Shown piece by piece: positions 23,601-38,600 of a stretch of 64,000 nt of DNA (positions within the stretch are counted from its first letter, which is position 1; the number at the start of each line of letters is the position of its first letter). The position numbers were made by a program, and so were the translations under genes. The notes below the pieces were generated by a model. That model was not told the origin of the DNA. It did not search any database and saw only the letters and a program-made list of their open reading frames with translations. Origin of the DNA: Ceriagrion tenellum (taxonomy: Eukaryota > Arthropoda > Insecta > Odonata > Coenagrionidae); the NCBI GenBank assembly GCA_963169105.1, contig OY720632.1:190712448-190776447 (forward strand), read 5' to 3'.

Positions 23601-26600
23601 GTGGTCTTCTACGATTGGGAGCGATAGAGATGGCCTGATAGGGGTCCTTACTTTCTTTCTTATTTCTGCTCTGAGATGTTTTTCGATAGCTCTCCTTGAG
23701 GGTTGATACTCTAGCGATCAAGTGTTGGGTTAGAAGTAATTATTTGAAAACGTTCTGGCTGAAAAAAACATAATTTGCTCCGGTCACGAATCTGCCGTGG
23801 CCTTGTTTGATTTCGTTTGTATTTAATTATCCAAGAGTTTGATAATACTTGAGATTGGTGGTCCCGCGAAATTAATGGCTTCAACGGAAGGCCTGTAGTC
23901 AATAGGAAGAGTGTCGTCTCAATAGAATATTTATGGTTCGGCTCAATAGAATATATTGAAAGGGAGTCTGAATGGAATCTGCATAGTATGAGAAATATAA
24001 AGAGATTGTATACCATGCGTTTCTATGAAACAGCTACATCAGTGAATCCTTATAAACTAACTGAAAATTGATATTGATTTAAGGTAAATGTTTTCCATCA
24101 TGGACGTAAATGTTTTCTTTTAGATGCTGCATAGTTTGTCCTTAAATTATTAATGTTAACATTTTGAATGAAAAACGTGCACTGTGATTTGTAGAAGACG
24201 GTGAATTATTATATCAAAACATTGGTTTGTAAATAAGAGAGAATAATTACTAGATTCCCAATGAGCTGATTTATTAATTAAACATTCATAAATTTTCCCC
24301 TTAAATCAGTCTGAAGGTTTCAACCCTAAATCCTCTAACAATTCAACTGGGACAATATTCTTCGGCGACAATATTCTGGATTCCGATTGACGTCACTATA
24401 AATGCGCTTATATTTTTTCGCCGAAACTTATCCGCCAATGTAGCGGTTGTAATAGGGAAACCATCAAAATTATGACTGGCGGATCAAGTACACGTAATGG
24501 AATCGGTAGTTTTGAGTGGAAAATCGAGTACGCACAGCAATTTATCTTGAAAATTCCACGGCGCTAAGCGGGTGATAAAATGGTGTTCCCGTTGTCTCCT
24601 CTCCGTGGCAGTAGGTGGCAAGAAGGAGTGGACGGGACTCATCGGAGAGCTGGTGGCCGAGCGGGCGGACATGATCGTGGCGCCGCTGACCATCAACCCG
24701 GAGCGCGCGGAGTTCATCGAATTCAGCAAACCGTTCAAGTACCAGGGCATCACCATCTTGGAGAAGAAGGTGGGGAGAAGAAGGGAGGGAAGGGGACAGG
24801 GGATGAAGGGAAAGATGGTGGAAGGGAGGGAAGTCCGAATGTGCAACCGCCCCTCCAATCCTAATGTATTCGAATCTCCACCTGAAAGTGTAAATGAGAT
24901 TGCTTCGTTTGTGTGTGCTTTCGTAACACTGGAAATATTCCATTTCCATGATTGTGAGAATAGAATCAATGAATTGTAATTACTACACTCTTCGACAATT
25001 TGTGTCATCTTCAAAGACATTAAAAATGACAGAAAGTGTAGAAGCCATGGTTGATCAGCATCAATAAGAGAGTGGAAATTACCTCTGAAATATTTTGTTC
25101 TTACTATAATGGATAGTTTGAGATACTAATCCACTATAAATATAATCTAAGTTTTGCTGCTACAATCTTTGAATAGTTCTTATCATATTTTGTCATTCCC
25201 GTTTATGGAAGCCTAAGGGACATACACTAAACTCTCTCCTTCTATACATTGTACGGTTTAATCTCTTAAATGTTTGCGTAGTCGTGGTGACTTATCTCAT
25301 CTTTCTCTTGTCTCCCATCAGCCATCGCGGTCGTCCACGTTGGTGTCTTTCCTTCAGCCGTTCAGCAACACGCTTTGGATTCTGGTGATGGTGTCCGTCC
25401 ACGTGGTGGCCTTGGTGCTCTACCTCCTGGACAGATTCTCGCCGTTCGGGCGGTTCCGGCTGGTTGCACCACCTGGGCCCCCGGGTGCACCGCCATCAGG
25501 TGTGTGTGTGTGGATGTACCATGACATGGTCGTACGAATACTATTCGTGCGAATACGAATAATGTATTCGCACTACCATGTATGTACTATGATGCGGGGG
25601 AACTGTCATTTCAGTCTGGAAAGGTTCACTTTGGGATGAAGTGAAAAGTCGGAATGGGACATTTCGGCGCGTGCCACTTCGGCACCGGATGTCTCATAGC
25701 GCGAATAGTGTGACTAACGGTCAAAATTCCGGAAAATGTGTGTTAGTGTTAGTGTGACTAACGGTCAGAAAAATATTAAACGCAATTTTAAATTACACAA
25801 ATTACACAATTAAACACAAAGTAGTAGATTGTATTTCCGGTATCGTGATAGAATTTATCTATATCAGTGAATGTGGGTCTGAATCCCTGCATACCACCCC
25901 AGTGCGTAGTAGGACACCAGCCGATTTATGATCCTGATTTGGGACTAAATATAGCGATTCAGGAAAGACCGTTTCATTTCTTGGGAGTTGTGTATTGTTC
26001 ACTCTACCGTTGTAATCGCGGATTGTGCTTCGGAGGAAATCCTTGTATCGTACCGTTAACGTATCTATTTCTCTCAACTTCTCGCAGTGATGATGCTTAA
26101 CGATATATTTAGGGAGCCTGAATTATTACGAGTGCGTAACGTTTACCTAACACCTACTTAACCATTGATTATTTGCGTAAATTATGTGGCCAATTATAGT
26201 TACCGTATTTCTACTAAGATTGAATTACACGCTTAAATGAATTCTAAACGAAAGAATATTAATGTAACAAGATGAATATTATGGCCACAACCTCGCAACT
26301 TTGAGTTAAAAAATTGTGTAAATAATGCATTTTGACATGATTTTTCAAGATAAATATATTAAAGATCTAAATGAATATCTAAAGATTTAATTGGTTCGAT
26401 AGAGAGAGAGAGTTTAGGTCCACGAGGCCACTAAAATCAAATGAGTCGGGAGACGGATGATTCCGACTCCCGACGATTCTCTCAACGATTCAGAGTTTTA
26501 CTGCCGTCGCACAATTTGATACCAGTGAATACAAAGGTCAATATGAAAACAAAATTCCTTATAATGGCAGCGGAATGGCTACTTACTCAGCCCAGCGTAG

Positions 26601-29600
26601 ATTATTTATTTAATGTAATATTTCTTGTGTGAAATTTCTTGTATTTATTGTATTATCCTGTTTGGCTCAACGTATTACTGTTTTATCAATTAATTGTTTT
26701 TTTAGAATTTATAAATTATCAATTGTTATTGTTCTTATGAAAATATACAGATATGAATTGTTGTGAAGGTAGCCACAACTCAGTTTTTTTTCTCAGACGC
26801 TACCCAAAGCTACCTAAAATGATTGTATGAAATATGTTTTTTTTGTGTGAATGTTACTTTGGGAAGAAATAAAACTCATTATTATTCTCAAACACGCCTT
26901 CGGTGTATCTTTTAATGCACTATTGTCTATCTCTCTCTCTCTTTTAATGTGTCTTTTTTTCCCCCTCTCTGTCTCCGTTTGGCCTGCTCGTCCGGTGGTC
27001 TCGCAGACGCACGGGGTCCGCCGGGAGTCGTGGGCAGTTACTGTCCGTCCACGTCCTCCTCAGCAGCCGCCACCACGGAAGAGGATGCACTTAACCTCTC
27101 CAGTGCCATCTGGTTCGCGTGGGGCGTACTCCTCAACAGCGGCATCGGGGAAGGTGAGAGCGTCTTCAGTCGGACCTCCTACTCATGATATCTACATGAT
27201 ACCTCGCGAATCACCTCAATGGTGCTTGGCAGTTGTCGCCTAAGCTTATTTACAGAGTTTTCAGAAATTGTTGAAGATCCCTGGCGATTGACGTAACATT
27301 ACTAATGTAAAATATTAAGTGTCATATCTTCAACGATATACATGTTGAGCAGCTTCCTGTACAAAATATTTCATACACAACCCTCAACTGAACAAAATCA
27401 GGTTACGTATGATTTAGTTTTTTCCCGGCGAATAATATGGAGGAATTCTTCTGTGAAACGTCGGCAGTAAGAAACTTATCCCGGTGGAAGACTCGAGAAG
27501 ACTTCCTCCATAAAATCAGGTTACGTTTCGCGTATTTAGACGGGTGATTTCAAAGGGGCTCCACCGCATGAAATCAAGATGAAGTAGGTGCGTAGACCGT
27601 GTTTATTTTCATCCACCGCAATGGCCGGCCTTATTTCATAGTATATTAATTGCCCTTAATATTGCTAAACAGCCCTCTCTCTCGGCAAAAATCCAAATTG
27701 TCCACAGTAATTGATGAGGGTTTCTCTTCTTAAAGTTGAGCCCACGGAGAGATGTAATTTTATGCGTTCGCCTTAAAACTTAATGTTTTCATCCGTTCCT
27801 CTGATTTCTTTACAGTCCTACCGGGCCAACAGAGGCAGGGACAAATCCAATAGCCAATCGCTCACTGTCCAGAGGCATCCATCATCATCCACATACCTGA
27901 GAAAATGAATTACGAATTTCAGCACCGACAAAATTTAAACTAAATATTTTTTTTCTCAATACGACCCATGAAAATAGTGGCAAAAGCGGGGAAACGTTGG
28001 TAAAATTCCGGACGACACAGAAGTAGAAAGGGTAATGAGTAGCAAGGCGAGCACGCAGGGACATACCTATTTGATGGGCTAAACTATAAGGAGAACCTTC
28101 GCTGTGTATTGTTCATCTCTTCATTTTCGGCTGTGAGAGAGAGGACTGGTGTCAATCTTAAGAGACGTCGTCGACGAGACTTTCACAGCTGTGGCAAGGT
28201 TGGTATGAAGGGCGGTTGTGAGGAGAAGATCTGGAGAGAAAGTGGAATGTTTTATATTCCCCTGAAAAGCTGTTTGGCACTATTTCTAAAAATGGCGGAT
28301 GTCCAATGGAGCGCGACAATCAATCTGGAGCGACCGATTGTCCGGAAAAACAGAAGACCATCCAAATTTAAGATTTCTCCTCGCAGCATACTACTTGATT
28401 TTTTGCGAGAATTGTATTTCCTAATTATTTTATTTCTCAGAGAACTTAACACCTTCGTCGAATAACTCGTGAGTCAACTGGAGTTAATAGCGGTCGGCAA
28501 AAATCTTGTGATTCTGATTAATTAAATGATGAAGGGAGATTTTGCGATATTCCACAGAGAAAAAATCATCCTCCTTGACCGGGATCCGGATCCCAAGTTC
28601 TATAGCCAGTTAATCTATCGAGGAGTCCTCTTCCCATGTGGATTTTAGTGATCTTTACGGGACCAGATGATCTCGACTGCCGGACATACAATGTAAAAAC
28701 CAGTCGCTACTGAGCACTGATCGCACTATGAACACAGAGAGGCGTTCACTCTATTTGACAGATTTTAAGCTGTCCGGGACTAGCCACGGAGTTCCACTTT
28801 TACGGTCAAGGTGGATGATTTTTTTAATCTGTAGAATTTCGTACAATTGTGCATTGCGGGTGACTCCGTAAAAGTGGAACTCCATGGCTAGTCCGGGATA
28901 GCTTATAATTTGAAGAAAGGAGAGCTTTAAGAGTCGGTGTTTAAAAAAAACAGATGAATATCTAAAATGAGACGACAGTTATAAGAAGGGTGGAAGTTGA
29001 CGATTGTGCTGAAGGTCGTGCATTGAGGAATGATTGTTTTTCTTTTGTTTGCTCTCAGGGACGCCGAGGAGTTTCTCTGCGCGTGTTCTGGGGATGGTTT
29101 GGGCCGGATTTGCAATGATCATCGTCGCATCGTACACGGCCAACTTGGCCGCTTTCCTCGTGCTCGAGAGACCCAAGACCAAACTCACTGGAATCAACGA
29201 CGCCAGGGTAAGGCAGGCCCCTTATCCCTCCACTTTTCATAGTTCATTTACGAAATGCATTTAATGTACTGCACGGTAGCATGCTCGTCTGTGTAGCACT
29301 CTCCTAGTTTCTAGTCTGACCGCGTAATGTCATCATGACTGCTTTTGGCCTGCGCCTAGCATCCGGGCGAACGTGCGCGGTTCTTATTTCAGCTGGGATG
29401 AGTACTTCATGCCTGTTGTGGATCCACCCCGTGCCACACACCCAAGTGGCGGCTTGCACGGTATTTCGTGGATGTATATGTAATAATATTAAACGGTAGT
29501 TGTATCTTAAGTAATTTTTCTTATATTTATGACTCACGACTATTCTCCCTCTCGTTTGAGACAAAAGTTAATGATAATTTTAATTGCTTCCTTTATAATG

Positions 29601-32600
29601 AATAATAAAGTATATTAACGAAACATTTGTTGAAATAATAGTTGGCATAGAAGGGTGAAACTGTGTCAAGGCTACATTCTTAACGGTTGAGCAATGCCTT
29701 GCAACATAACAAAAATTAACAAAAAATGAAGAAAATATGAAATTAATTTTCCTTAAAGTTTCATTATCATTATTAATTGAGAATATAACAAAAAGATTTT
29801 ATATCTGTCTGAGAATACATCCGTTTTTTATCTCTAACATTAATTTATGGGAATTTCTTTCTCTTTTTATGATTTTGTTAAAAAGATTATTAACCGTCCA
29901 TTTTCATCCTTGAAATTTAGTCTTGAGATTTAATTAAATACACCAAGAATTCAAATAATTGGATCTCCATTTAAAGAGATGCGTCTCACCATTGCTAAGA
30001 TAACAAATAATCAGTTTCTCGCCTTCATTTCTTTTGAGATACTTGCCAAGAAATACATGCCAGCCATTTTCTATGAGCAATGGTAATCGCACGTGCACTC
30101 CACAGAGATATAATTAAAAATATGGGGAGTTTCCAACGCATGGATTTATTAAAAAATGTTATCATATTTATTAAATATTATTAACGTTACTATGTTTCTC
30201 CATTGCTTTTAATAATACGTCAGTAACTCACTTCAGGAATCTTTACAGAGAAGCCTTCAATGTCCAAACCCTTGATTAATTCAATTCAATTCATTTATTA
30301 TCGTGGGCCATTCTGGCCCATGAGATATTTTACAAAGTTATTACAAAAATAAGAAAAGTATGTAAATAAATAAAGGACCAAAGATGAAATGAAGTGATTA
30401 CTACAAAGAAATAATATACATTTCAATCCCATCAAATGTTAATTCGCCGGTTTTAAGTTTCACATTATATATACATAACAAGAATGTTGAAAACATCCTT
30501 GTTCGGTACATGCTATCACATTCATAACCATAATAGAGATCACAGTTCGAAAATGTTGCAAAGAACCAAATGAAATACACTCATTCTTTCCCACTTCACG
30601 TAAGATAATAGAGCAGCGTTATCAGTTATGCAGGGAACTGCCATTCGTCATTTAGAAGTAACTTGTACAATTTTGATTTGAACGCACGTTTTGATTGTGA
30701 GTTTCTTATTTCAAATGGTAATGAGTTCCATATTTTATCAGCTGTCGCAGAAATGATTTATTGAGATGAGGAGTTCTGTGCTGGGGGATCTGAATATAGT
30801 GATTGGGGAAGCGTTTTCCCCTGCATTTTAACATTTGAATCCAGATGAAGAATCAAGATCAAGATAAAGTCTTTTTATTTATGCACTGATAAAAAATAAC
30901 CATTTGCCCAAAAAGCAGTACTCCACATTTTTTATAAAAAAAACTAGTTATTCTGGTAAATTGAAATTTATGTACACGCAAGAATGATGTACTCACTCCA
31001 CCTTTCCGCATAAACTCCTTCACGTTATTTCGCCTTCCTATAGTGGTTCACAGCAGCATGCTTGCCCCATCGGTATCAGTCCACGCTCTGGTTACGAAGC
31101 CAGGTATTCACATGGACTATTCGCCTCCTCGTCGTCCGAAGTAGAAGTGTGTAAAAGTACAAAGTGTCAGTAATCAAAAAAAATCAGAAAATGTGACAAA
31201 TGACGAAGCAATTTATTTTCCCATTCGCGCTTTTCGGCTCCACGGTGAAATAGGACCCTCCGATAGCACCCTCTTGTGTCCGATCTAATTGTATCCAAAT
31301 GCATACATGAATTGATCAATGCCTTCAACAATTTCTGTTTTCCTTGCGAATCATTCCCTTGTTTTCATTTTCCATTGTGACTCAAGGTGGCAGCAGCGGT
31401 GGTATAAATGCGAAATGTTGAACACAATAAACAAAATCAACAAAGAGATCCTTTAAGTAGACCTTGACGTGACATAACACTCGGAGATATTCAGATTACA
31501 GCAACATTCATTGAGTGCTTTTTAGGTGAACTTAGCATATAAGTAAAAATAGATATTGGAGTGCACTTCACTTAAGTACATCTTTTAATACGTTGGAAAT
31601 AATTATATATGAAATAATACCCATGATGCACCCATGCAGTTGATTTGTGGAAATAGTGACATTCAGCAACAAAAACTATTAAGCAGAAATACTACCTCAT
31701 ATTAAGTTTGACTCGAAAACGATGCGGCATACAGGTAAAGAATCACGAAGTTTACACTTGCGATATTTATTTCGACATTATGAAGGCATTTTAGGTACGT
31801 CGTAAATTTAATATTTTCCTTACGTTTTCCCTGTTAAATATAAAAACATTGCTACCTATATCGATTTTAAAAGGATATTTTTTGAATGCGCAAAAAAATC
31901 ATAATGGAGATCCCCTATGTAGGGTTTGATATCCCGTGAACCTAGAGAAAGTTGAAAAATCGTTTCTACTAACATATTTAACATACTTATGGCGAGGAAA
32001 TTGTTAGTCGTAGGTAATAGAGGTTAGAAATTGGTACTATATAAATGAAATGAAACGTTAAATTAATTATCAGATTATCGATTTAATCTTTTTGCTAGTA
32101 ACAGGAAACGGGAGAAATAAGGAAAATTCGGGGTTTATTTCGAAAACAAAGCAATACTTACGGCGAAAGGTTATACGCTCATAACATACTGTAAATGAAC
32201 TTCCCAAGCATAACCACGTTGAAAAGGTCAATGACGTAACAGATATCAACAACCTCTTCGGGGTCAATGACCTCCCCGAGGTCAATGCGTTTGGAAGCTA
32301 AAAACCGAAAACTGGAAATTGAAAGAAAAATTTTGCCAATATTAACTATATAACTTTTTAACGATACAGATTAATGTTTATGCTGGAATAATAAACAACA
32401 TATTATGTTATTCCGCAGTTTTCTGCTCGTAACAGGCAACGGGGGATATACCTAGCAATGAATGGGGCTTATTTGGAAAATAAAGCGATATTGATGGCGG
32501 TAAATTGAACTCAGCACACATGCTTAATAAGATAATCCTCAAGATGGTTCACACGGGTTTAAGATGTGGAATTCCTAATTTGAATAAAAATTAAATATTC

Positions 32601-35600
32601 TAATTCGTGTTTTTTTACCCGGGATGGTATCTTGATGTTTATTAGCCATCGTTGAAATAATATGGAACGTATTTTTTCGAGTTAAGGAGATAATATGTAC
32701 ATATGGAATGGAATCTGCCTTTATTGTGGCCTTATCTACTCCCATATTACCTATAGTATCATTCTTAAGGTTTAAATACCATTCCTAATTCTCCTCCTGG
32801 GTCACATTCACACTGCAAAAGAGGTTAGGGAACCATTGTATCTCCAACTCTCCATCTTCACCTCCCTTTCCAATCTTTTTAGATCTTGGCATCCAACCAT
32901 TTCCATGTATAAACATTCTTTTTCCTTCAACTAATATGAAACAACACTTTTCGGAATTCTTCACAAATTCCCGATACCATAATTATCATATCAGAAGTCA
33001 AACTTGAATATCAATAATAATCGAACCAAAGCTGCAAGCGTACAGTCAAAGTAAGAAGGAATAAATCCATACAATAAATGACCTCAGAGATAAAAAGATA
33101 TAAATGACATAATTATGTTCTAAAAGGCAAATGAAAACTTTTTTTACTCGGAAAAATTATTGCAGCGTGTCTGAATTTATCAATGATAAAATATGACTTG
33201 GGCGTGTAACATAACACACCGGTGAGAGAATCATAATATATGTAAAATATGTCTAGTGTTAATGTGACTATGAACACAATGTGCAATTTCTCTGAATGTT
33301 TTTTACTAATTTATGTATAATTTCTAATGACGTGTCCTGTATTGTAGCTACATGTCAATCCTTGGTATAATAAATATATTATAATTATAAATATTATTAC
33401 AAATAATTTGTAAATATTTGTCAAGGGCCATTACACTACGGGGCAAGATAGCTATTAAACTGCCAATAAATCAAACAGGTAGCATGCGTTTTTTGTTCAT
33501 TTTAATCGATGCATAAACTTAATAAGTAAATGTAGTGAAAGTTTCCGTCAGATCTGTAATATTAACAAGAATGGCTTCAGCCATTGAAATGCTTCTTTGA
33601 ATCATCGCCGTGTAATTGTGTACTTTCAGTTGCGGAACACAATGGAGAATCTGACTTGTGCGACGGTGAAGGGGTCAGCCGTGGACATGTATTTCCGTCG
33701 ACAAGTCGAGCTGTCCAACATGTATCGCACAATGGAAGGGAATAACTACGACACCGCAGAGGACGCCATCAGAGACGTCAAGGCTGGGTAACACGAAATG
33801 CTTTCTATCTGGGATGTTAGTGGGAACTGCCACCGAAATGACTCCATTTTGTCAGCACATGCGATATTCGACTTCCCGTTGACTCCTCATTAAAACACCA
33901 CGTCATTTCAGTTTAGAGAGGAAAATAACGTGGTAAGGTAACATTTCGTTGTTCAAATGAGATAGAGAACATGTTTTTCTCTTAATATCCAGAAATGACG
34001 TTCATATCATTTTAAAGTGAAGCCCTTATAATTTAGTTGAATTAATGATCCAGGGGGAGAAAGTTTCAAGACCACTGAAAATCCTCTGTTTATGCTCTTG
34101 ATTCGTCGTTTTCCTGCAATACTCGAGATCCGCAATCCTTCTCTCCAGGAAACTAATGGCGTTCATCTGGGACAGTTCTCGCCTGGAATTCGAAGCGGCC
34201 ATGGACTGTGAGCTGGTCACTGCCGGCGAGCTGTTCGGACGATCTGGCTACGGCGTGGGTCTGCAGAAGGGATCTCCTTGGGCCGACGCAGTGACCCTCG
34301 CCATCCTCGACTTTCATGAGAGTGAGTTGTCTGCTTGCGACGACATCCAGCGATGCTTCACTCCGGACGTAATGGAGACCTATTTAGAATTTAATCTTTT
34401 TTTACAGCATAATATATTTTATTAAATGGGGAGTAACTTTAGGTAGTCGTGAAGGTAAACCTGAATTATGGCAAAATCGTTCGTTCATTCACTCAGACCT
34501 CTCAGCGGCAAATTCACACATATAAATGTTTATACAGAAAGGTAGAAAGAAAGTGGATAGGTACACAAAAAATCAACAAACACAGTGGTGGTGTGAAGAT
34601 GTAAAGATGGCCGATTCCAAGCAGAAAAAATTCAACTCATCGTATGCATGATTCTATTGCTAGGGATAGTAATTCATCTGTGCACCAACAGATGGCAAGC
34701 GAGTTCCCGCATACGTTCTTTGCTAACTGACACATGGTGCGGGTGCATTTATCGAAAGAAACAACGTACTATCGTTTGAAAAAAATGAATTTTAAATTAT
34801 TCAAATGAACTGCTCCAAAACGATTTGTAAGGCATCATATTGAGAACTCTCAAAGCCCGCATTACTTTACGAAGTTTCATTGACTTCTCCACTTGCTTCT
34901 CGCAAAATGTCTTTTGCAAAGAACTAATTGAAATATAAGTACAATAATTTATTTTTTATAAAAATAAACAAAATCTACACGTTAATTATTTACTTTGTTG
35001 ATTAAATTTGGGCCACTTCACCAATAGTTAGCCTGTTTCAATTGTTTTAATATTTACGCTGTTGCAAGAGTCACGAAGTTAGTTTGGTAACATTCACTAG
35101 AACCATATATATAACTAGAGCAGAAAAAATATACGTTCCCATATTGCCGCAGGTAAAACATTTACGCTTGTAATCACCAACTTACTTGAGGGATATTTTA
35201 CTGAAAAAACGTGCTCTAACTAAGTGCTCTCTCAAAAAATGGCCTAACCTTCGCTTGAAATATCCTAAAAATCACGAAATAGGATTTCCCCAATCTAAGA
35301 GATTCCATTTTAACTATTCAAATGGAACATTTACGTTCCACGTTCCGTCCCACCCCGGCACCTCGGTTTCACTCCGCAGGCCCGCCTCCTTGTTGGCAGG
35401 GTAAATTTAGGGAATATTATGTAGGTAAAATAAGTGAATATATCTCTACCAGAGCTTCGGTGAAACTCGAAAAATCGTGTCGAAATTCTTCGACAACTTC
35501 GCGAAATTGGTCCCCCTTTTGAACGCAAATATCTAAGAAACCACAATTGTGAAAGGTTAGTTTATCACATTTTATGAATGCTCGATTATTATTCTAAGAA

Positions 35601-38600
35601 GTGCTTTCGCTGTCATTTTCGTGAAATGCCGTAGATTCTCACAAACGTTTTTTTCGCTAGTGTGCACAGAGCCCCACTTTACCAAGTTTTTCGTAACATT
35701 CGGACGCGAACGCAAAATAAATTCACCAGCTACGCGACAAATTTTGTAAAATGCCCGCGACCTTTTAACCTTTTGAACTCTGGGCGAGTCTCTAACTTCC
35801 GTGGATCATCCAGTGCGATGCCCTCTGGGACATTTAAATTTCCCGGGTGAGGGAGATTTATTTTAAAGATTTAGTTGTTTTTAAACGCTGCCTTCGAAAA
35901 TATTATACATCTCACGAACGAGAAAAGTTCGAGCATTTTAATAAAAAGCATTTTTTGGTAAAATATTTTTCGATCATTTGAAAGTATTCATTTTAATTTA
36001 AGCATGATGTAGAGTTTTCAAAAAAGTATTGTTTTGAAGATAATGTTTTGGAATGCCAGATTTACAAAATGGAATTTTAGTATCAGTGAAAATGTTTTGT
36101 AATTTTTAATAGTAATTACCGATAGCTCATATTTCTCTTTGCTAAATATCATAATTATTTGTGGCGCTAACATACGCATTTTGTTGGTAATGTGGAAAAT
36201 TTAGGGCTTCCTCAACTTTTCTCTAAATTTTGCCAATAAAACAATTTTAGGATTGGGTAGGAGCAATAAAATATGAAAAGATACAGATCCGATCCAGGAG
36301 AGCGACTGACTTTATTTTTTCAGGTGCTAGTTAAAAACATGCAATAAACAGTTGAAGCTGTTGAGATACTTTTTTATTAATCAACATCTTTCAGAGTAAC
36401 GAACACACACGAGTTCAGATGCACCGACCAAACTCTTATTTCTCATCATCACAGCCATTGCCAACAGAACTGGTCGCTCAGTGATACCACGATTGACGAT
36501 GGTAATCCGACGAAAAGCAATTCGGAGAATCCGAAGCGATCGACGACAACCGATGCAATTATTTTCAGATGAATCGTTGTACATTCCAGTAATTTGTCCT
36601 ACTTACTCCAAAATACATACCGAAAATTTTTATAGGTCTTAATATTTTGTTCAAAACAGTAAACAATAGGAAATTAGCATAAAATGAACATAAATGATTG
36701 ATGTATGAAAGACAGCAAAGAGGGGTAGTACAGGGGTGAAACCATTACTGTTTTAATAATAATAAAAATAATAAAGTTAATTTTCTCCGGGTACAATACC
36801 CCAAAAGAGCACCAATAATACAATATGTGGTGAGCACATTTGATACATGAAAATATAATACATCGGGGTAGAATGAAATATAACCTAGTATTACTCATAA
36901 ATTTTTAACAACAAAACTTCAATGAAGTGGTTCGACATAGTATTAATAATATATTACAAATTTTGTGCAAGTTTAAATTTTAAAAATCATAAAGATATTT
37001 AAACACACTTAGATATTACAAAGCAATTATAAACACAACACAAATTATTGACAAAGCGATTAAGAATTAGAATTCTGTGTGTTTAAGGAAGTGATAAAGG
37101 TTGAGTTGGAATGATTGTGGGTTTGGAATGGTCTGTTTGGAAAGAGTAATCCCCCTCTACATTGAGGGGTCACACTACCCCCTGGGATCGCTCCCATTCT
37201 TGGTCTGTTGGCGCAGCTTCAAAGCCAGTGGAGCCATGTCGCACAAAAAGGAAGTCCAAAGTTTCTCTCTCCTCTTTTAAGGTCTGCCTTAACCCTTTCG
37301 CTGCGGCCCGGTCTCCCGATCATGAGGCTTACCATTCGGCTGAAAAGTGAATCGTCTGCGCGTAAATCTTCCTCGAGTAATATATTCCATAGAAGAAAGT
37401 CATGGCATACATATTTATATCGTTTTTTAATTACTTCAAGATTAAGAAACTGTTAAAACATTTTTTTCTGTGTATTGTATATTTAAAAGCAATTATGAAC
37501 TAATGAGTAACCACAAAGCGCTCCACTGAGCCCGCGCGTAAAAGTACGTTCACAGCAGTCTGCTATGCGAACGTACAAGTACGTTTGCAGCAGTGAAAGG
37601 GTTAAGGTAGTCCGAGCGAAATATCATTTTACTTAGAAATCAATGAATTTGGTCACATTTGAAAGAAAAATATCTCACGCTTCTAACGAAACCAAAAATG
37701 TAACCCCTTACCACATAACTTTTGGAGTTATTCGCCAAAATATAACAGCCCTTTTACATGAGAACTGGTACTATATCTTTCAAAAGTCGTGTCACGAATC
37801 GAGCGGCGCCACTTTCGCTACGATAGTTTATCAACTCCGCGATAAGCCCGCCAGTTCCGCCAGTCTATGTTCTAACACTCGATGCTCGGGCTATGGAAAA
37901 TATTACGGTGCATTCGACTCCTCACGCGATATCACAGTCTTTTTCAATCCCGTGGACGAAATGTCCTCTCATATTCCTTCCCTTGCGTTGTTATTTATGT
38001 GTTAAATTGAAGCAATATCGGTTGTCAACGAGAATAACGACATTGAACGTATGACATGAACTCAGGGGGCCGATTTTATAACTTAACCTTCGAGTGTTAG
38101 AATCATCCCCGCTGAAATGTGGGTAATACTTCGAAAACAATTGCCGGTGCCTATTATGTATCCAAAGTTCGAACGTATTTTGCCTCACGTGGCGTGGCGC
38201 CACGGACTCGGTGATCGAAGTGGCGCCAAGGACTGGGTGATCTAAATGTGGAAATTTAGACAACGCGTAGCCTAGGCAACAATGCTAAAAATCCGAATCC
38301 ATAATATATATTCATGATAAGATCTATCCTATTGATGGACGTTTTCGTGAGCTTTCATTGAGCTTTGACGTTACGCTCCCTTCCGCTGTGAAAATTTGAA
38401 GCACGCGCCAGTGTTTCATACTTTTATTTATATTCATTTGATATTTAAAAACCCTCTGGTATTATTGGCTTTTTGTGCTCCATTGCACTTCAGCGGTGAA
38501 TTGCCAGAGTTAACGCCTGCATGCCGGAGCTCACGGAGTTAGGTGGGAGACGAATAAAAAGCATATAAATTTAAATTACGTGCAGATTGCTCAGGAATTT

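Larger units (their letters stand above)
20826..24614 (+). other. Nmdar1 intron ending in a tandem acceptor
   Basis: GT-AG intron of 3.8 kb. It holds a terminal-inverted-repeat element (20905-21734) with a SINE inside it and a diverged relative (21740-22370). Nothing was recognised in 22380-24600. The last six bases are CAGTAG. Confidence 0.85.
27154..29058 (+). other. Nmdar1 intron
   Basis: A 1.9-kb GT-AG intron. It contains a degenerate SINE-like tract (28570-28680) and a small inverted-repeat element (28766-28905). Nothing was recognised in 27200-28560. Confidence 0.85.
29208..33629 (+). other. Nmdar1 intron
   Basis: A 4.4-kb GT-AG intron, strongly AT-rich. It holds a worn TTAA-family MITE (29965-30260), a LINE 3' part (30285-30850), a second retroelement 3' end (30850-31150) and a diverged local duplication (32090 and 32425). 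Nothing was recognised in 29280-29950, 31200-32040 or 32520-33620. Confidence 0.85.

Noticed and set aside
24484..25020. A 178-codon minus-strand frame
   Set aside because: It is antisense to the exon at 24615-24769 and its purine-rich flank, with no recognisable protein.
37643..38005. A 120-codon open frame over the MITE and the left terminal repeat
   Set aside because: It crosses the insertion boundary between two unrelated repeats, so it cannot be an ancestral coding frame.
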